From positions 1 to 64,000 of the forward strand of contig NZ_JADKMA010000002.1 of NCBI RefSeq assembly GCF_017676365.1: a stretch of DNA of 64,000 nucleotides, read 5' to 3'. The notes under the pieces were generated by a model. That model was given only the letters and a program-made list of their open reading frames with translations. It did not search any database and was not told the origin of the DNA. Below are positions 19,513 to 28,217 of this stretch, piece after piece; the stretch's first letter is position 1; each line of letters starts with the position of its first letter. The translations under genes were made by a program, and so were the position numbers. The DNA comes from Streptomyces oryzae. Its GTDB lineage: Bacteria > Actinomycetota > Actinomycetes > Streptomycetales > Streptomycetaceae.

Positions 19513-22287
19513 ATGATTCAGGCCATCGGACTGACCAGTGCGGTCCGGCGCAAGCGCCTGCCGCATGTCGACGACCTCACCTTCGAGGCGCGCTCCGGCA
19601 AGGTCACCGTATTGCTGGGCCCGGCTCGCTCGGGTAAGAGCGAGGCGCTGCGGCTGATGCTCCAACTTGTTCCGGGGCGTGGTGTGGCGCTCTTCCGAGG
19701 GCGTCCGGTGCAGCGAATCCCGCACCCGGCCCGGGAGATCGGTGTTCTGCTCGGTGATGTCCCGGGGCACCCGGCCCGCACCGCTCGGGCTCATCTGCGC
19801 ATGCTGACCGCAGCGGCGGGGGTCCCGGAGGAGCGGGCGGACGAGGTCCTGGACGTGGTCGGGCTCAGTGGGCTGGCGGACCAACGGCTCGGTGACTTCT
19901 CGCTCGGGATGGACCGCAGACTCGGAATGGCAGCGGCGTTGCTGGGCGATCCCCACACGCTGGTGCTGGACGAACCGACCCGCGGACTGTCGCCGCGGGA
20001 GGCCAGCTGGCTTCGCGGGCTCCTGCGCGGATACGCGGAGCAGGGCGGACTGGTGCTCCTCACCTCGCGTGATCCGAAAGAGGCGGGGCGGCTCGCAGAC
20101 CGGGTGGTCACGATCGACCGGGGTCGGCTCATGGCCGACCAGGAGGCGGCCGATTTCTCCCGCACCAGACTCCGTCCTCGGGTGGTGATCAGGACACCGC
20201 ACGCGGAACGGTTTGCGGCCGTGCTCTCGCAGGAGGCCCGGAGCGCGGACCGCACGAAAAGCGAACGCGGGGCTGTGGAGGTGGTGTGCGAGGGAGGCAG
20301 CACGGTCCTGGTCTATGGGAGCACTTGCGCAGCGGTGGGGGAGTCCGCTTATCGGCACGGAATTCTGGTGCACAGGCTGACGGAGGAAATCGGTGACGCC
20401 GGGGACAGCACCCGGCCGGGACCGCTGAACCGGGCGGACGGACGACCCTCGCCACGGGAGGCAGGGGGCTTGGCGCTAGCTGCGACCGCCGGGAATACGG
20501 GGGAAGAAGCGAAGGGGGAAGGCGTGGGGGTCTGTTGTGAGGATGTTGATCAGGCAGAACGAGGAAGCTCCGCTATGCGGGAGGGAGGGGGAGGCGTCGT
20601 TGCTGCGTCCGGGCACGCCTCCGTTCCGGCGCCCGGCAGCTACCAGCCGGTGGGCAGTACATCAGCGCGGAGCAGCGCATCCGCACCAGAGGTGGAGCCG
20701 CAGGCCGGAACCGGAGCAAGCGCTGTTTCCGCCTCCGCGGGTGGTGAGCGGAGCGCCGAGGCGGGGCAGGGCGGGGCGCAAGCGCACCCGGCCGTGGAGG
20801 GGCGGCCCGCAGAGGAACAGGAGACGGAGCCGACGGTGGAAGGCGGCCAGCTGCCGGACGGTGCGCTGGTCCCGGCCGGGCACGAGAAGCCGGAGGCCAT
20901 CGCAGGGGGTTCCCCGGGTGATCCGGTACGCCGGGGACAGCGGGCGCCGGGCCGTTCTTCGGGCGGGCCCGCGGTGTTCGGCACCGACCCGGCTTCCCAG
21001 TCGCCGACACCCGACCCGTCCCCGGTCGCCGGGGGTTCGGACTCGGGTTCGCTATCGGGCTCTGCTGAGGCTTCGGCTGCCGATGCGGTTGCAGCGGCCA
21101 CAAAGGAGCCGGCTTCCGGCTCCGCTGCAATCGGCACCGGCACTACACCCTCGCCCTCTGCTGCATCCGGTACCACTGCTTCCGTCTCGTCGGATGCACC
21201 GACCAGGAGAAGCACGGAAGCGGCCCAGGCCCGAACCCACCCGGAAGACCGGGCTCAGAGCCACCGCCCGGACAGGGCGACCGCAACGGGCGGTCCTCGG
21301 CCCCGGGACGTGACCTCCGCAGCAGGCGGAGGGGCAGGCAGGCCCGGAAGTGCGAAGCGCAGGGGCGGTCTGCCTCCCGAGTTGCCTGTGGTCCGCAGGC
21401 CGGGGCCGGTGGCGCCGCTGCGGTATGAGCTGCTTCGGCTGTTCGGCGTGCGGACGCCATGGGTGCTGATCGGGCTGGCGCTGCTCACCGGACTGGGGAT
21501 CTCCGTCGTTGTGGCTGGAACAGGCGCGGGGGGTGCGGCCGACGCTGCGACCGGTAGCGCGCCTGGTCTGAAGCTGCTCACCGGGTGGCCACCTGGTTCG
21601 CCGTTCTTTGTGCCGCCGGCAGCGGTTGTGGCGGGGCTGGTGGGGGCCATGGCCTTCGGGGAGGAGTTCCGGTACCCCGCGCTGGTACCGGCTCACGTGC
21701 CGGTGCCGCGCAGACTCGGGCTGCTGATGGCCAAGCTCGTGGTGACGGCTGGTACGGCAGTGGCCCTGTGTGTGGCGACGGCCCTCTGCAATGCGGCAGC
21801 GCTGATTCTGTTTTACGGAGCGGACAGCCTGGCTCTCGCCTTCCCCGAGCGCACGTTCGACATCGGCAACCTGACCAGCTTCTCCGTTCCCGGCGGTCCG
21901 GGGGCCGGAGCCGTGGTGCCCTCGTTGGGGGTGCAGGTGATGGCGGTGCTCGCGCTCTGTGTCGGATGCGCCTGGGCGGGGCTGCTGGCCGCCGGGGTGT
22001 TCAGGTCGACCGCGCTGGGTGTCGTCGCCGTTGTGGCCGTGCCCGCGCTGGTGGCACCCCTGGTGCGGAAGGTGGCGGCCGCTTCCGGAGGGGAGTCGTT
22101 CGAAGGGGTGCCGGAGCGCCTCCGCTCGGTGCTGCTCTTTCCCTGGCCTTCGGCAGTGGAGCAGTCGGGCGCGGTGGCGACCGGGATCGTGTCGCAACCG
22201 GTGGGCCGTGCCCTCGCGTTGTCGGTCACCGCACTGTTCTGTGCGTACGCGTTCATGTCTCTGCGCGGCAGGCCGAGACAGCGGTAG
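19513..22287 (+). CDS. Single-chain ABC transporter: ATPase, long disordered linker, membrane domain
   Basis: 924 residues from ATG 19513, with AGGAG at 19503-19507. Residues 1-260 are an ABC ATPase: Walker A GPARSGKS (36-43), a signature reading FSLGM (129-133) in place of LSGGQ, and Walker B LVLDEP (150-155). The switch position reads TSRD (184-187), with Arg where a His is usual. Residues about 295-630 are Gly/Ser/Ala/Glu/Pro-rich with no predictable fold. Residues about 640-924 hold around six hydrophobic segments, among them WVLIGLALLTGLGISVVVA, VVAGLVGAMAFG and VTAGTAVALCVATAL, like ABC-2-type exporter permeases. ATPase-permease fusion of this order with so long a linker is unusual. Substrate unknown. 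Confidence 0.85.
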   Translation: MIQAIGLTSAVRRKRLPHVDDLTFEARSGKVTVLLGPARSGKSEALRLMLQLVPGRGVALFRGRPVQRIPHPAREIGVLLGDVPGHPARTARAHLRMLTAAAGVPEERADEVLDVVGLSGLADQRLGDFSLGMDRRLGMAAALLGDPHTLVLDEPTRGLSPREASWLRGLLRGYAEQGGLVLLTSRDPKEAGRLADRVVTIDRGRLMADQEAADFSRTRLRPRVVIRTPHAERFAAVLSQEARSADRTKSERGAVEVVCEGGSTVLVYGSTCAAVGESAYRHGILVHRLTEEIGDAGDSTRPGPLNRADGRPSPREAGGLALAATAGNTGEEAKGEGVGVCCEDVDQAERGSSAMREGGGGVVAASGHASVPAPGSYQPVGSTSARSSASAPEVEPQAGTGASAVSASAGGERSAEAGQGGAQAHPAVEGRPAEEQETEPTVEGGQLPDGALVPAGHEKPEAIAGGSPGDPVRRGQRAPGRSSGGPAVFGTDPASQSPTPDPSPVAGGSDSGSLSGSAEASAADAVAAATKEPASGSAAIGTGTTPSPSAASGTTASVSSDAPTRRSTEAAQARTHPEDRAQSHRPDRATATGGPRPRDVTSAAGGGAGRPGSAKRRGGLPPELPVVRRPGPVAPLRYELLRLFGVRTPWVLIGLALLTGLGISVVVAGTGAGGAADAATGSAPGLKLLTGWPPGSPFFVPPAAVVAGLVGAMAFGEEFRYPALVPAHVPVPRRLGLLMAKLVVTAGTAVALCVATALCNAAALILFYGADSLALAFPERTFDIGNLTSFSVPGGPGAGAVVPSLGVQVMAVLALCVGCAWAGLLAAGVFRSTALGVVAVVAVPALVAPLVRKVAAASGGESFEGVPERLRSVLLFPWPSAVEQSGAVATGIVSQPVGRALALSVTALFCAYAFMSLRGRPRQR

Positions 22288-22440
22288 TCGGACGGGGAGG
22301 CCGGCAGATGAGGAGGCGGATTGCCCGTACAAAGGAGCGATGTTGAGCTGCTGCGAGCCGGAACCGGCATAAATCCGCCAGGTGTTCACATGCTGTCGGG
22401 GCCAATTCGGCACTCAAGTCCGGCAGATGGCTCTGACCAC

Positions 22441-22468
22441 CAATGATGTGGTCCGTTCTTTCCGATAA
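22441..22468 (+). promoter_or_regulatory. Candidate sigma-WhiG promoter of whiH
   Basis: TCCGATAA at 22461-22468 matches 7 of 8 bases of the sigma-WhiG -10 consensus GCCGATAA. With 16 bp spacing the -35 would be CAAT at 22441-22444 (consensus TAAA), a weak match. whiH is known to depend on whiG in S. coelicolor, so the position is meaningful. Confidence 0.7.
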
Positions 22469-22506
22469 GGCGTCAATTGTAAGGAAGCCAGCGATCACCC
22501 TTTCGT

Positions 22507-23622
22507 GTGCTTTTCACCAAAGCCCTCAAGACCGTCCTGACCTCGGCCGACACAAGGGTCGTGACTACCCTTGCGCACTCCATGATGACCGCGGCTCGCC
22601 CCGTCGACACCGGCCTCGCAGGCCCGGGCGAGCTGGACCGCTACGCATACGCCGAGTCCACGGGAACGGCGCGTACCACAACCAACGCCTCGGCGTGGGA
22701 GGGTTCCGAGGCTGAGATGAACCGAGTGGGCCGACGTGCGTCCGGTAGCCGAGGCAGGGGCCTGCACGGCCAACTCGTCCAGCAGCTCGGCCAGATGATC
22801 GTCTCGGGGGACCTGGGCGCGGACCGGCCGCTCGTCCCGGAAGAGATCGGCCAGCGCTTCGAGGTCTCGCGTACGGTCGTGCGCGAGTCCCTGCGCGTCC
22901 TCGAGGCGAAGGGGCTCGTCAGCGCGCGTCCCAACGTAGGCACCCGGGTCAGGCCCGTCAGCGACTGGAACCTCCTCGACCCCGACATCATCGAATGGCG
23001 GGCCTTCGGCCCCCAGCGGGAGGGGCAGCGGCGCGAACTGTGCGAGCTGCGCTGGGCCATCGAGCCCCTCGCCGCCCGCCTCGCCGCCGGACAGAGCCAC
23101 GACGACGTACACCAGCGCCTCGGCGACATGGTGGAGATCATGGGCCACGCTCACGCCCAGGGCGACACCCTCACCTTCTCGCGTGCCGACGCCGAGTTCC
23201 ACGGGCTGATCCTGCAGGCCGCGGGCAACCGGATGCTGGAGCATCTCTCCGGCATCGTCTCCTCGGCGCTTCAGGTCTCGGGCGGGCCGACCGCCTGCTG
23301 CGAGCAACCGACGGAGAACGCTGTGGGGCACCACCGCCGGGTCGTCGACGCGCTGGTCGCGGGGGAGGCGGCTGTTGCCGAGGCGGCCATGCGTCAGGTG
23401 CTGAGCGGGCCCGCCGAGTCGGTGGCCGCCGCGCAGCCCGCGCAGGGCGCACCTGCTCCGGCGGCCGCCTCCGGTCAGCCGGCCCAGGCGACGCCGCCCG
23501 CGCAGGCCGGTCAGCCGGGGACCCATGGGGTGCCCGCCGGGGCGGGTCAGCCGGGTCAGCCAGGCGGTGCCGGTGCCGCCGGCGGGGCGGATCATGTGGT
23601 GCCCGCCCCCCGCGAGCACTGA
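22507..23622 (+). CDS. whiH: WhiH, GntR/FadR-family sporulation regulator
   Basis: 371 residues from GTG 22507. GTG 22561 and ATG 22582 are alternative starts, because the only ribosome-site-like AAGGAA (22481-22486) is far away. A GntR winged helix (LVPEEIGQRFEVSRTVVRES, ARPNVGTRVRPVSDW) is followed by an FCD ligand domain with the metal-type residues DAEFH and GHHRR. WhiH acts in aerial hyphae before and during sporulation septation. I name it from family, from its place directly upstream of hrdB, and from the WhiG-like promoter. The last 75 residues are Gln/Pro/Ala/Gly-rich and look disordered, longer than I would expect for this family. Confidence 0.87.
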   Translation: MLFTKALKTVLTSADTRVVTTLAHSMMTAARPVDTGLAGPGELDRYAYAESTGTARTTTNASAWEGSEAEMNRVGRRASGSRGRGLHGQLVQQLGQMIVSGDLGADRPLVPEEIGQRFEVSRTVVRESLRVLEAKGLVSARPNVGTRVRPVSDWNLLDPDIIEWRAFGPQREGQRRELCELRWAIEPLAARLAAGQSHDDVHQRLGDMVEIMGHAHAQGDTLTFSRADAEFHGLILQAAGNRMLEHLSGIVSSALQVSGGPTACCEQPTENAVGHHRRVVDALVAGEAAVAEAAMRQVLSGPAESVAAAQPAQGAPAPAAASGQPAQATPPAQAGQPGTHGVPAGAGQPGQPGGAGAAGGADHVVPAPREH

Positions 23623-24655
23623 CCGGCGCGGGCGCGCTCAGGGCCGGTCGGCCGTCTCCGGCAGCCTCCCTGGCGCCGTCCCCGGCGGCGGTTCGCGCCC
23701 GCGTCGCCTCCAGAGCTGTCTTCGGCGGCTCGGTCCGCGCGGGCAGGGCGCGGCCTCGGCGCGAGAGCGACGCAGCATCCATGCGGACGCCTGCCGGACC
23801 GGCCCGCATCCACGGTCGGCGCCGTGCGCCCGGAACGCCCCCGCGCCCTGCGGCCCGGCCTGCGCCAGTGGGGCCGGTTGCGTCCGCGGGTCCGGCTTCA
23901 GTTCGCTCCCGGGGCTCCGCACTCTGTGCGGCCGTGCTTCCGTCATCCGGTGGCACGGCCGCACGCACGGGCTCGGCTTCGCGTCGGCTCCGTCGGCGGT
24001 GGCCGGGCGTCGCGGTTCCAGTCCGGTCGAGGTCGTGCGTCCAGGCAGGCGGTCGGCTCGGCCCCGCGGCCGGGCTCCCCGCCCGAGCCTGCCTGCGTCG
24101 TACGGGTCCGAGAGTGTGTGCGGCACCTGCGGGCTCCGCAACCGGGTTGCCGTGCCCGAGTCGGCCAGCGCGAGCCGCAGCCGCGGGAACCGCGACCGGT
24201 CCGGGCCCCGAGCTCCGACGCCGAGATCCGGAAGGCCGAGCTCCGAGTCCGAGCCCCGCGCCCGCCTCCGGCCCCGGGCCACGCCCGCTCCGCGTACCCG
24301 GAGCCGACCGCATCGGATTCCGGCACCCCGAATGGGATGCGGTCGGCCCTGCCCCTCGCCCGCAACTGCCTCCGCAAACCTGCCCCGCACTCCGCGTCCG
24401 TCCCGAGTCCGCACCCGTTCCCGCACCCGCACCCGCACCTGCGCCCGGCTCCGCCCTGGACACCGGCGTTCGGCCCCTTGGGCTGTGGCCCCAAGCCAGG
24501 CACGAGCTCAACCCCGGCTTCCGGATCGCGGTGGGTCCGAGCAGCCCCACTCACCCACATGGGCAGCTGCGCTCACCCGCACGAGCACCCGGTTCATCCG
24601 GTTATCATCGCGGTTGTTCGGGTATGCGGTGTGACTCGGGCCACGTGAATTGGGC

Positions 24656-24682
24656 GTAACGCTTCCCGTTCCCATGCGATGA
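24656..24682 (+). promoter_or_regulatory. ECF-type promoter of hrdB
   Basis: GTAAC (24656-24660), 16 bp, then CGATGA (24677-24682). This is the AAC / CGA pattern of ECF sigma factors, and it fits published knowledge that hrdB is driven by the ECF sigma ShbA in Streptomyces. It implies a leader of about 140 nt. Confidence 0.65.
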
Positions 24683-24704
24683 CTCAAGAGGTGACAGCGG
24701 AGGA

Positions 24705-24731
24705 GGGAATACGGGCGCTCCGTCCGGGGCT
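24705..24731 (+). promoter_or_regulatory. Possible second hrdB promoter (sigma-R-like)
   Basis: GGGAAT at 24705-24710 equals the sigma-R -35. After 18 bp the -10 position reads GCT rather than GTT. hrdB is a known sigma-R target in S. coelicolor, but the match here is partial. Confidence 0.35.
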
Positions 24732-24826
24732 CTTGTTCTTGCCTGTTGTTTCTCCACTGCTCCGCCCGCGCCGTCGGTTCATCCCCGCCGGCGGTCCGCC
24801 GTTTCCATCGTTCCGAGAGGTTGTTC

Positions 24827-26434
24827 GTGTCGGCCAGCACATCCCGTACTCTCCCCGCGGAGATCGCCGAGTCCGAGTCCGTGATGGCGCTCATCGAGCG
24901 GGGGAAGGCTGAGGGGCAGATCGCCGGCGACGACGTACGTCGGGCCTTCGAGGCTGACCAGATTCCGCCAACCCAGTGGAAGAACGTTCTGCGCAGCCTC
25001 AACCAGATCCTCGACGAGGAGGGTGTGACGCTGATGGTGAGTGCAGCCGAGGCGCCCAAACGCACCCGCAAGAGCGTCGCAGCGAAGACCCAGGCCAAGC
25101 GCACCGCCACCAAGACGGTCGCCGCCAAGACCACCCAGGCCAAGAAGGCCGCGCCCACGAGCGCGGCTCCCGCTGCCCCGGCCGCCCCCACCGCCTCCGT
25201 CGCGGGTACCGCTCCCGGGCAGGAGCCCGCAGTGGAGGAGGCCGCGCCGAAGCCCGCCAAGAAGGCCGCAGCCAAGAAGACCGCTGCGAAGAAGACTGCA
25301 GCGAAGAAGACAGCCGCCCCCAAGAAGACGGCGGCCAAGAAGTCCGTCGTCGACGAACTCCTCGAGGGCGACGAGGAACTGGCGGAGGACATCGCCGCCA
25401 AGTCCGCCGGCAAGCCCGGCCCCGAGGACGGCCCCGCTGCCGAGGTCAAGAACGAGAACGAGGGCTTCGTCATCTCCGACGATGACGAGGACGACGCACC
25501 GGCCCAGCAGGTCGCCGCTGCGGGGGCGACGGCAGACCCGGTCAAGGACTACCTCAAGCAGATCGGCAAGGTGCCGCTCCTCAACGCGGAGCAGGAGGTC
25601 GAGCTCGCCAAGCGGATCGAGGCCGGTCTCTTCGCCGAGGACAAGCTGGCCGCCGAGGAGAAGCTGGCTCCCAAGCTGCAGCGGGAGCTGGAGATCATCG
25701 CCGAGGACGGGCGCCGCGCCAAGAACCACCTGCTGGAGGCCAACCTCCGCCTCGTGGTCTCGCTGGCCAAGCGCTACACGGGCCGCGGCATGCTCTTCCT
25801 GGACCTGATCCAGGAGGGGAACCTCGGTCTGATCCGTGCGGTCGAGAAGTTCGACTACACGAAGGGCTACAAGTTCTCGACGTACGCGACGTGGTGGATC
25901 CGTCAGGCCATCACCCGCGCCATGGCCGACCAGGCCCGCACCATCCGTATCCCCGTGCACATGGTCGAGGTCATCAACAAGCTCGCCCGTGTGCAGCGCC
26001 AGATGCTCCAGGACCTGGGCCGCGAGCCCACCCCGGAGGAGCTGGCGAAGGAGCTGGACATGACGCCCGAGAAGGTCGTCGAGGTCCAGAAGTACGGCCG
26101 GGAGCCGATCTCGCTGCACACTCCGCTGGGTGAGGACGGGGACAGCGAGTTCGGTGATCTGATCGAGGACTCCGAGGCGGTCGTCCCGGCGGACGCGGTC
26201 AGCTTCACGCTGCTCCAGGAGCAGCTGCACTCAGTGCTCGACACGCTCAGCGAGCGTGAGGCGGGCGTCGTCTCGATGCGCTTCGGACTGACCGATGGCC
26301 AGCCCAAGACGCTGGACGAGATCGGCAAGGTCTACGGGGTGACGCGTGAGCGCATCCGTCAGATCGAGTCGAAGACGATGTCCAAGCTGCGCCACCCCTC
26401 CCGCTCCCAGGTCCTGCGGGACTACCTGGACTGA
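24827..26434 (+). CDS. hrdB: HrdB, principal (sigma-70 group 1) RNA polymerase sigma factor
   Basis: 535 residues from GTG 24827 with GAGAGG at 24815-24820; translation begins [16 protein letters not shown] as in known HrdB. Region 1.1 covers about residues 1-75 and region 1.2 starts at [16 protein letters not shown]. Region 2 follows with [37 protein letters not shown] and [14 protein letters not shown]. Region 3 and region 4 follow, with the -35 recognition helix in [19 protein letters not shown]. Between regions 1.1 and 1.2 lies a Lys/Ala-rich stretch with KKTAA repeats and then an acidic segment (DDDEDDA), an actinobacterial extension. It directs housekeeping transcription. A strong hairpin follows the stop. 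Confidence 0.98.
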   Translation: MSASTSRTLPAEIAESESVMALIERGKAEGQIAGDDVRRAFEADQIPPTQWKNVLRSLNQILDEEGVTLMVSAAEAPKRTRKSVAAKTQAKRTATKTVAAKTTQAKKAAPTSAAPAAPAAPTASVAGTAPGQEPAVEEAAPKPAKKAAAKKTAAKKTAAKKTAAPKKTAAKKSVVDELLEGDEELAEDIAAKSAGKPGPEDGPAAEVKNENEGFVISDDDEDDAPAQQVAAAGATADPVKDYLKQIGKVPLLNAEQEVELAKRIEAGLFAEDKLAAEEKLAPKLQRELEIIAEDGRRAKNHLLEANLRLVVSLAKRYTGRGMLFLDLIQEGNLGLIRAVEKFDYTKGYKFSTYATWWIRQAITRAMADQARTIRIPVHMVEVINKLARVQRQMLQDLGREPTPEELAKELDMTPEKVVEVQKYGREPISLHTPLGEDGDSEFGDLIEDSEAVVPADAVSFTLLQEQLHSVLDTLSEREAGVVSMRFGLTDGQPKTLDEIGKVYGVTRERIRQIESKTMSKLRHPSRSQVLRDYLD

Positions 26435-26474
26435 CGGACGTCGGTGGTCTGCCGAGTCGGCACAGGCATACGCA

Positions 26475-26511
26475 GAGGCCGGTGAACCCGAACCACGGGT
26501 TCACCGGCCTC
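26475..26511 (+). terminator. hrdB terminator
   Basis: A perfect 16-bp stem (26475-26490 with 26496-26511) with a 5-nt loop, 40 bp after the stop codon. Confidence 0.9.
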
Positions 26512-26728
26512 CGCCGTGCTGTGCCTGTTGTGCCGGTCGTACGGGCCGTCCCGAACGCGGGAAGCATCCACATCGCATGAGCCCCCGATACCCGTTCGTG
26601 TGAACGGTCCCCGGGCCCCATCTGAACGGTCCCTGGGCGCACGTCCCGGGTGGCCCGGGATGCGACCCGAGTGGACACGGAACACCCTGGGTAGTCAGAC
26701 GATTCCGTATGGTCAGGAGGTCGGTCTC

Positions 26729-27646
26729 ATGCGATCGATGCGCTGTAAGCGAACACGCGCCAGCCGCACCCCGGGGCGCCCGGGAAGTCGTCTCCTCGCC
26801 CTGGGGGCGGCGCTGATAGCGGCGCTGCTCGCTCAGGCGGCTCCACAGGCCGTCACACAGGGCGCCGCGCACGACAAGGGTCCCGACGACCGTGTCGTCA
26901 TCGGTGGGGGCCCGGTGAGCGCCGAGGCGCACCCGTGGGTCGTGGCGCTCTCCAGCCGCGCCAGGTTCGGCCCGCAGCGCTCGGGACAGTTCTGCGGCGG
27001 CGCCATCGTCGGCCCGCGCACGGCGGTCACGGCGGCGCACTGCCTGAGCCGGGAGGTGCTGGGAGCGGAGCCCTCCCAGGTCGACGACCTGCGCGTGATC
27101 ACGGGGCGTGGGGACCTGACGACCACGGTGGGCAAGGAGATCGCGGTGGAGTCGTCGAAGGTCAATCCGGGCTACGACTCCAGGAGCAACCGAGGCGACA
27201 TCGCCGTGCTGCGGCTGGCCTCCCCCGTGCCGCAGGAGTCCGTCATTCCGATGGCCCATCATGGCGATCCCGCTTACCGTGCGGGCGCATCGGCCCAGGT
27301 CTTCGGGTGGGGCGACACCACGGGGCGGGGCAGCTACGCGAACACCCTGCACGCCACGCGCGTGAATGTGCTGCCGGATACGGACTGCCGGCGCGCCTAT
27401 CCCGGCTCTGCGAACGGCACCTACGACCCGGACACCATGATGTGCGCGGGGCTGAAGCAGGGCGGCAAGGACGCCTGCCAGGGCGACAGCGGCGGCCCGC
27501 TGGTCGCCCAGGGCAAGCTTGTGGGCCTGGTCTCGTGGGGCATCGGCTGTGGCGAGCGGGGCCGTCCGGGCGTCTATACGCGGATCTCAGCGGTCGAATC
27601 GGTCATCCAGCCCCAGGAAGGCGCCCCCGCGCCCGCAGGGACCTGA
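26729..27646 (+). CDS. Secreted trypsin-like serine protease (S1 family)
   Basis: 305 residues from ATG 26729, with CAGGAGG at 26714-26720. A basic N-terminus and the hydrophobic stretch LLALGAALIAALLAQA (22-37) make a signal peptide. The activation site is VVIGG (56-60), so a short propeptide may be removed. The catalytic triad is H104 (TAAHC), D157 (GDIAVLRL) and S254 (QGDSGGP). D248, six residues before the serine, predicts trypsin-like cleavage after Arg or Lys. Cysteine pairs C89-C105 and C239/C250 region fit family disulfides. It probably degrades extracellular or cell-wall-associated proteins during growth or development. Its place after hrdB matches what I recall in S. coelicolor. Confidence 0.93.
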   Translation: MRSMRCKRTRASRTPGRPGSRLLALGAALIAALLAQAAPQAVTQGAAHDKGPDDRVVIGGGPVSAEAHPWVVALSSRARFGPQRSGQFCGGAIVGPRTAVTAAHCLSREVLGAEPSQVDDLRVITGRGDLTTTVGKEIAVESSKVNPGYDSRSNRGDIAVLRLASPVPQESVIPMAHHGDPAYRAGASAQVFGWGDTTGRGSYANTLHATRVNVLPDTDCRRAYPGSANGTYDPDTMMCAGLKQGGKDACQGDSGGPLVAQGKLVGLVSWGIGCGERGRPGVYTRISAVESVIQPQEGAPAPAGT

Positions 27647-27986
27647 AAGGCCCGCCGAGTGCGCTCGCGAACCTGGGCGTGCTCGGCGGCGCCGACGGGG
27701 CGGCCCTGGCGGGGGCGAGAGGCTGTCAGGCCAGCAGGCCGCTCGGACGAGCCGGCGCTCCGATGAACCGACGCTCAGACCGACCCGGACGGGGCACAGA
27801 CCGCCGGCGCACGGAGCCGCGGCGCTGACGCCGGAAAATGGCAGGGCATGACCTCGGAAGACGACGCGATGGCGCCGGAAAATGACGAGGGCGGACGGTT
27901 CTCCCGGTCGGGAGGACCGTCCGCCGGTTCCGGCCTGTGCCGGGTTAGCTCGTCGGACGTGGACGCGAAGGCGTCGGATCAGCAGG
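27647..27986. other. Gap between convergent protease and DUF7455 genes
   Basis: 340 bp without a supported gene. The 12-base CGCCGGAAAATG occurs at 27829-27840 and again at 27873-27884. A strong hairpin lies at 27890-27925. Confidence 0.6.
27890..27925. terminator. Bidirectional hairpin terminator
   Basis: Arms 27890-27905 and 27910-27925 pair over 16 positions with one wobble and a 4-nt loop, between two genes ending towards each other. Confidence 0.8.
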
Positions 27987-28217
27987 TCATCGTTCGTCGT
28001 CGCCTGCGGTGGGAGGAGTCGCGGTGAGCTTCTCCGTCTCGTCCTGTATCTCCGCGGCGATCTTCTTGAGTTCTGGCTCGAACTTGCGGCCGTGGTGGGC
28101 GCAGAACAGCAGCTCTCCGCCGCTCGTAAGGACAACGCGCAGGTACGCCTGAGCGTTGCACCGGTCACAGCGGTCGGCTGCTGTCAGCGGAGTCGCTGGG
28201 GTCAGAACTGTAGTCAC
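27987..28217 (-). CDS. Small zinc-ribbon-like protein (DUF7455)
   Basis: 76 residues from ATG 28217 (MTTVLTPATPLTAADRCDRCN). A CDRC pair near residue 17 and CAHHG near residue 39 form a probable Cys3-His or Cys3-His2 metal site. The C-terminal half is a charged helix (FEPELKKIAAEIQDETEKL). Homologues of this size are conserved next to parE/gyrB-like genes in streptomycetes and are annotated only as a domain of unknown function. A role in nucleic-acid binding is possible but not shown. It is divergent from parE across a 557-bp gap. Confidence 0.85.
   Translation of the reverse strand: MTTVLTPATPLTAADRCDRCNAQAYLRVVLTSGGELLFCAHHGRKFEPELKKIAAEIQDETEKLTATPPTAGDDER

Larger units (their letters stand above)
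23623..24826. other. 1.2-kb apparently non-coding region between whiH and hrdB
   Basis: Several long open frames run through it on both strands, but all give Arg/Pro/Gly-rich, family-less translations typical of high-GC shadow frames. Around 24411-24450 there is a CGCACC-rich short tandem pattern. The right end (from about 24650) holds the hrdB promoter elements and a roughly 140-nt leader. I cannot exclude a decayed gene or a small RNA. Confidence 0.55.

Noticed and set aside
23171-24550. 459-codon minus-strand frame (and several rivals) over the whiH-hrdB gap
   Set aside because: It overlaps the coding part of whiH and is Arg/Pro/Gly-rich with no motif. Several equally long frames compete over the same bases, so none is preferred.
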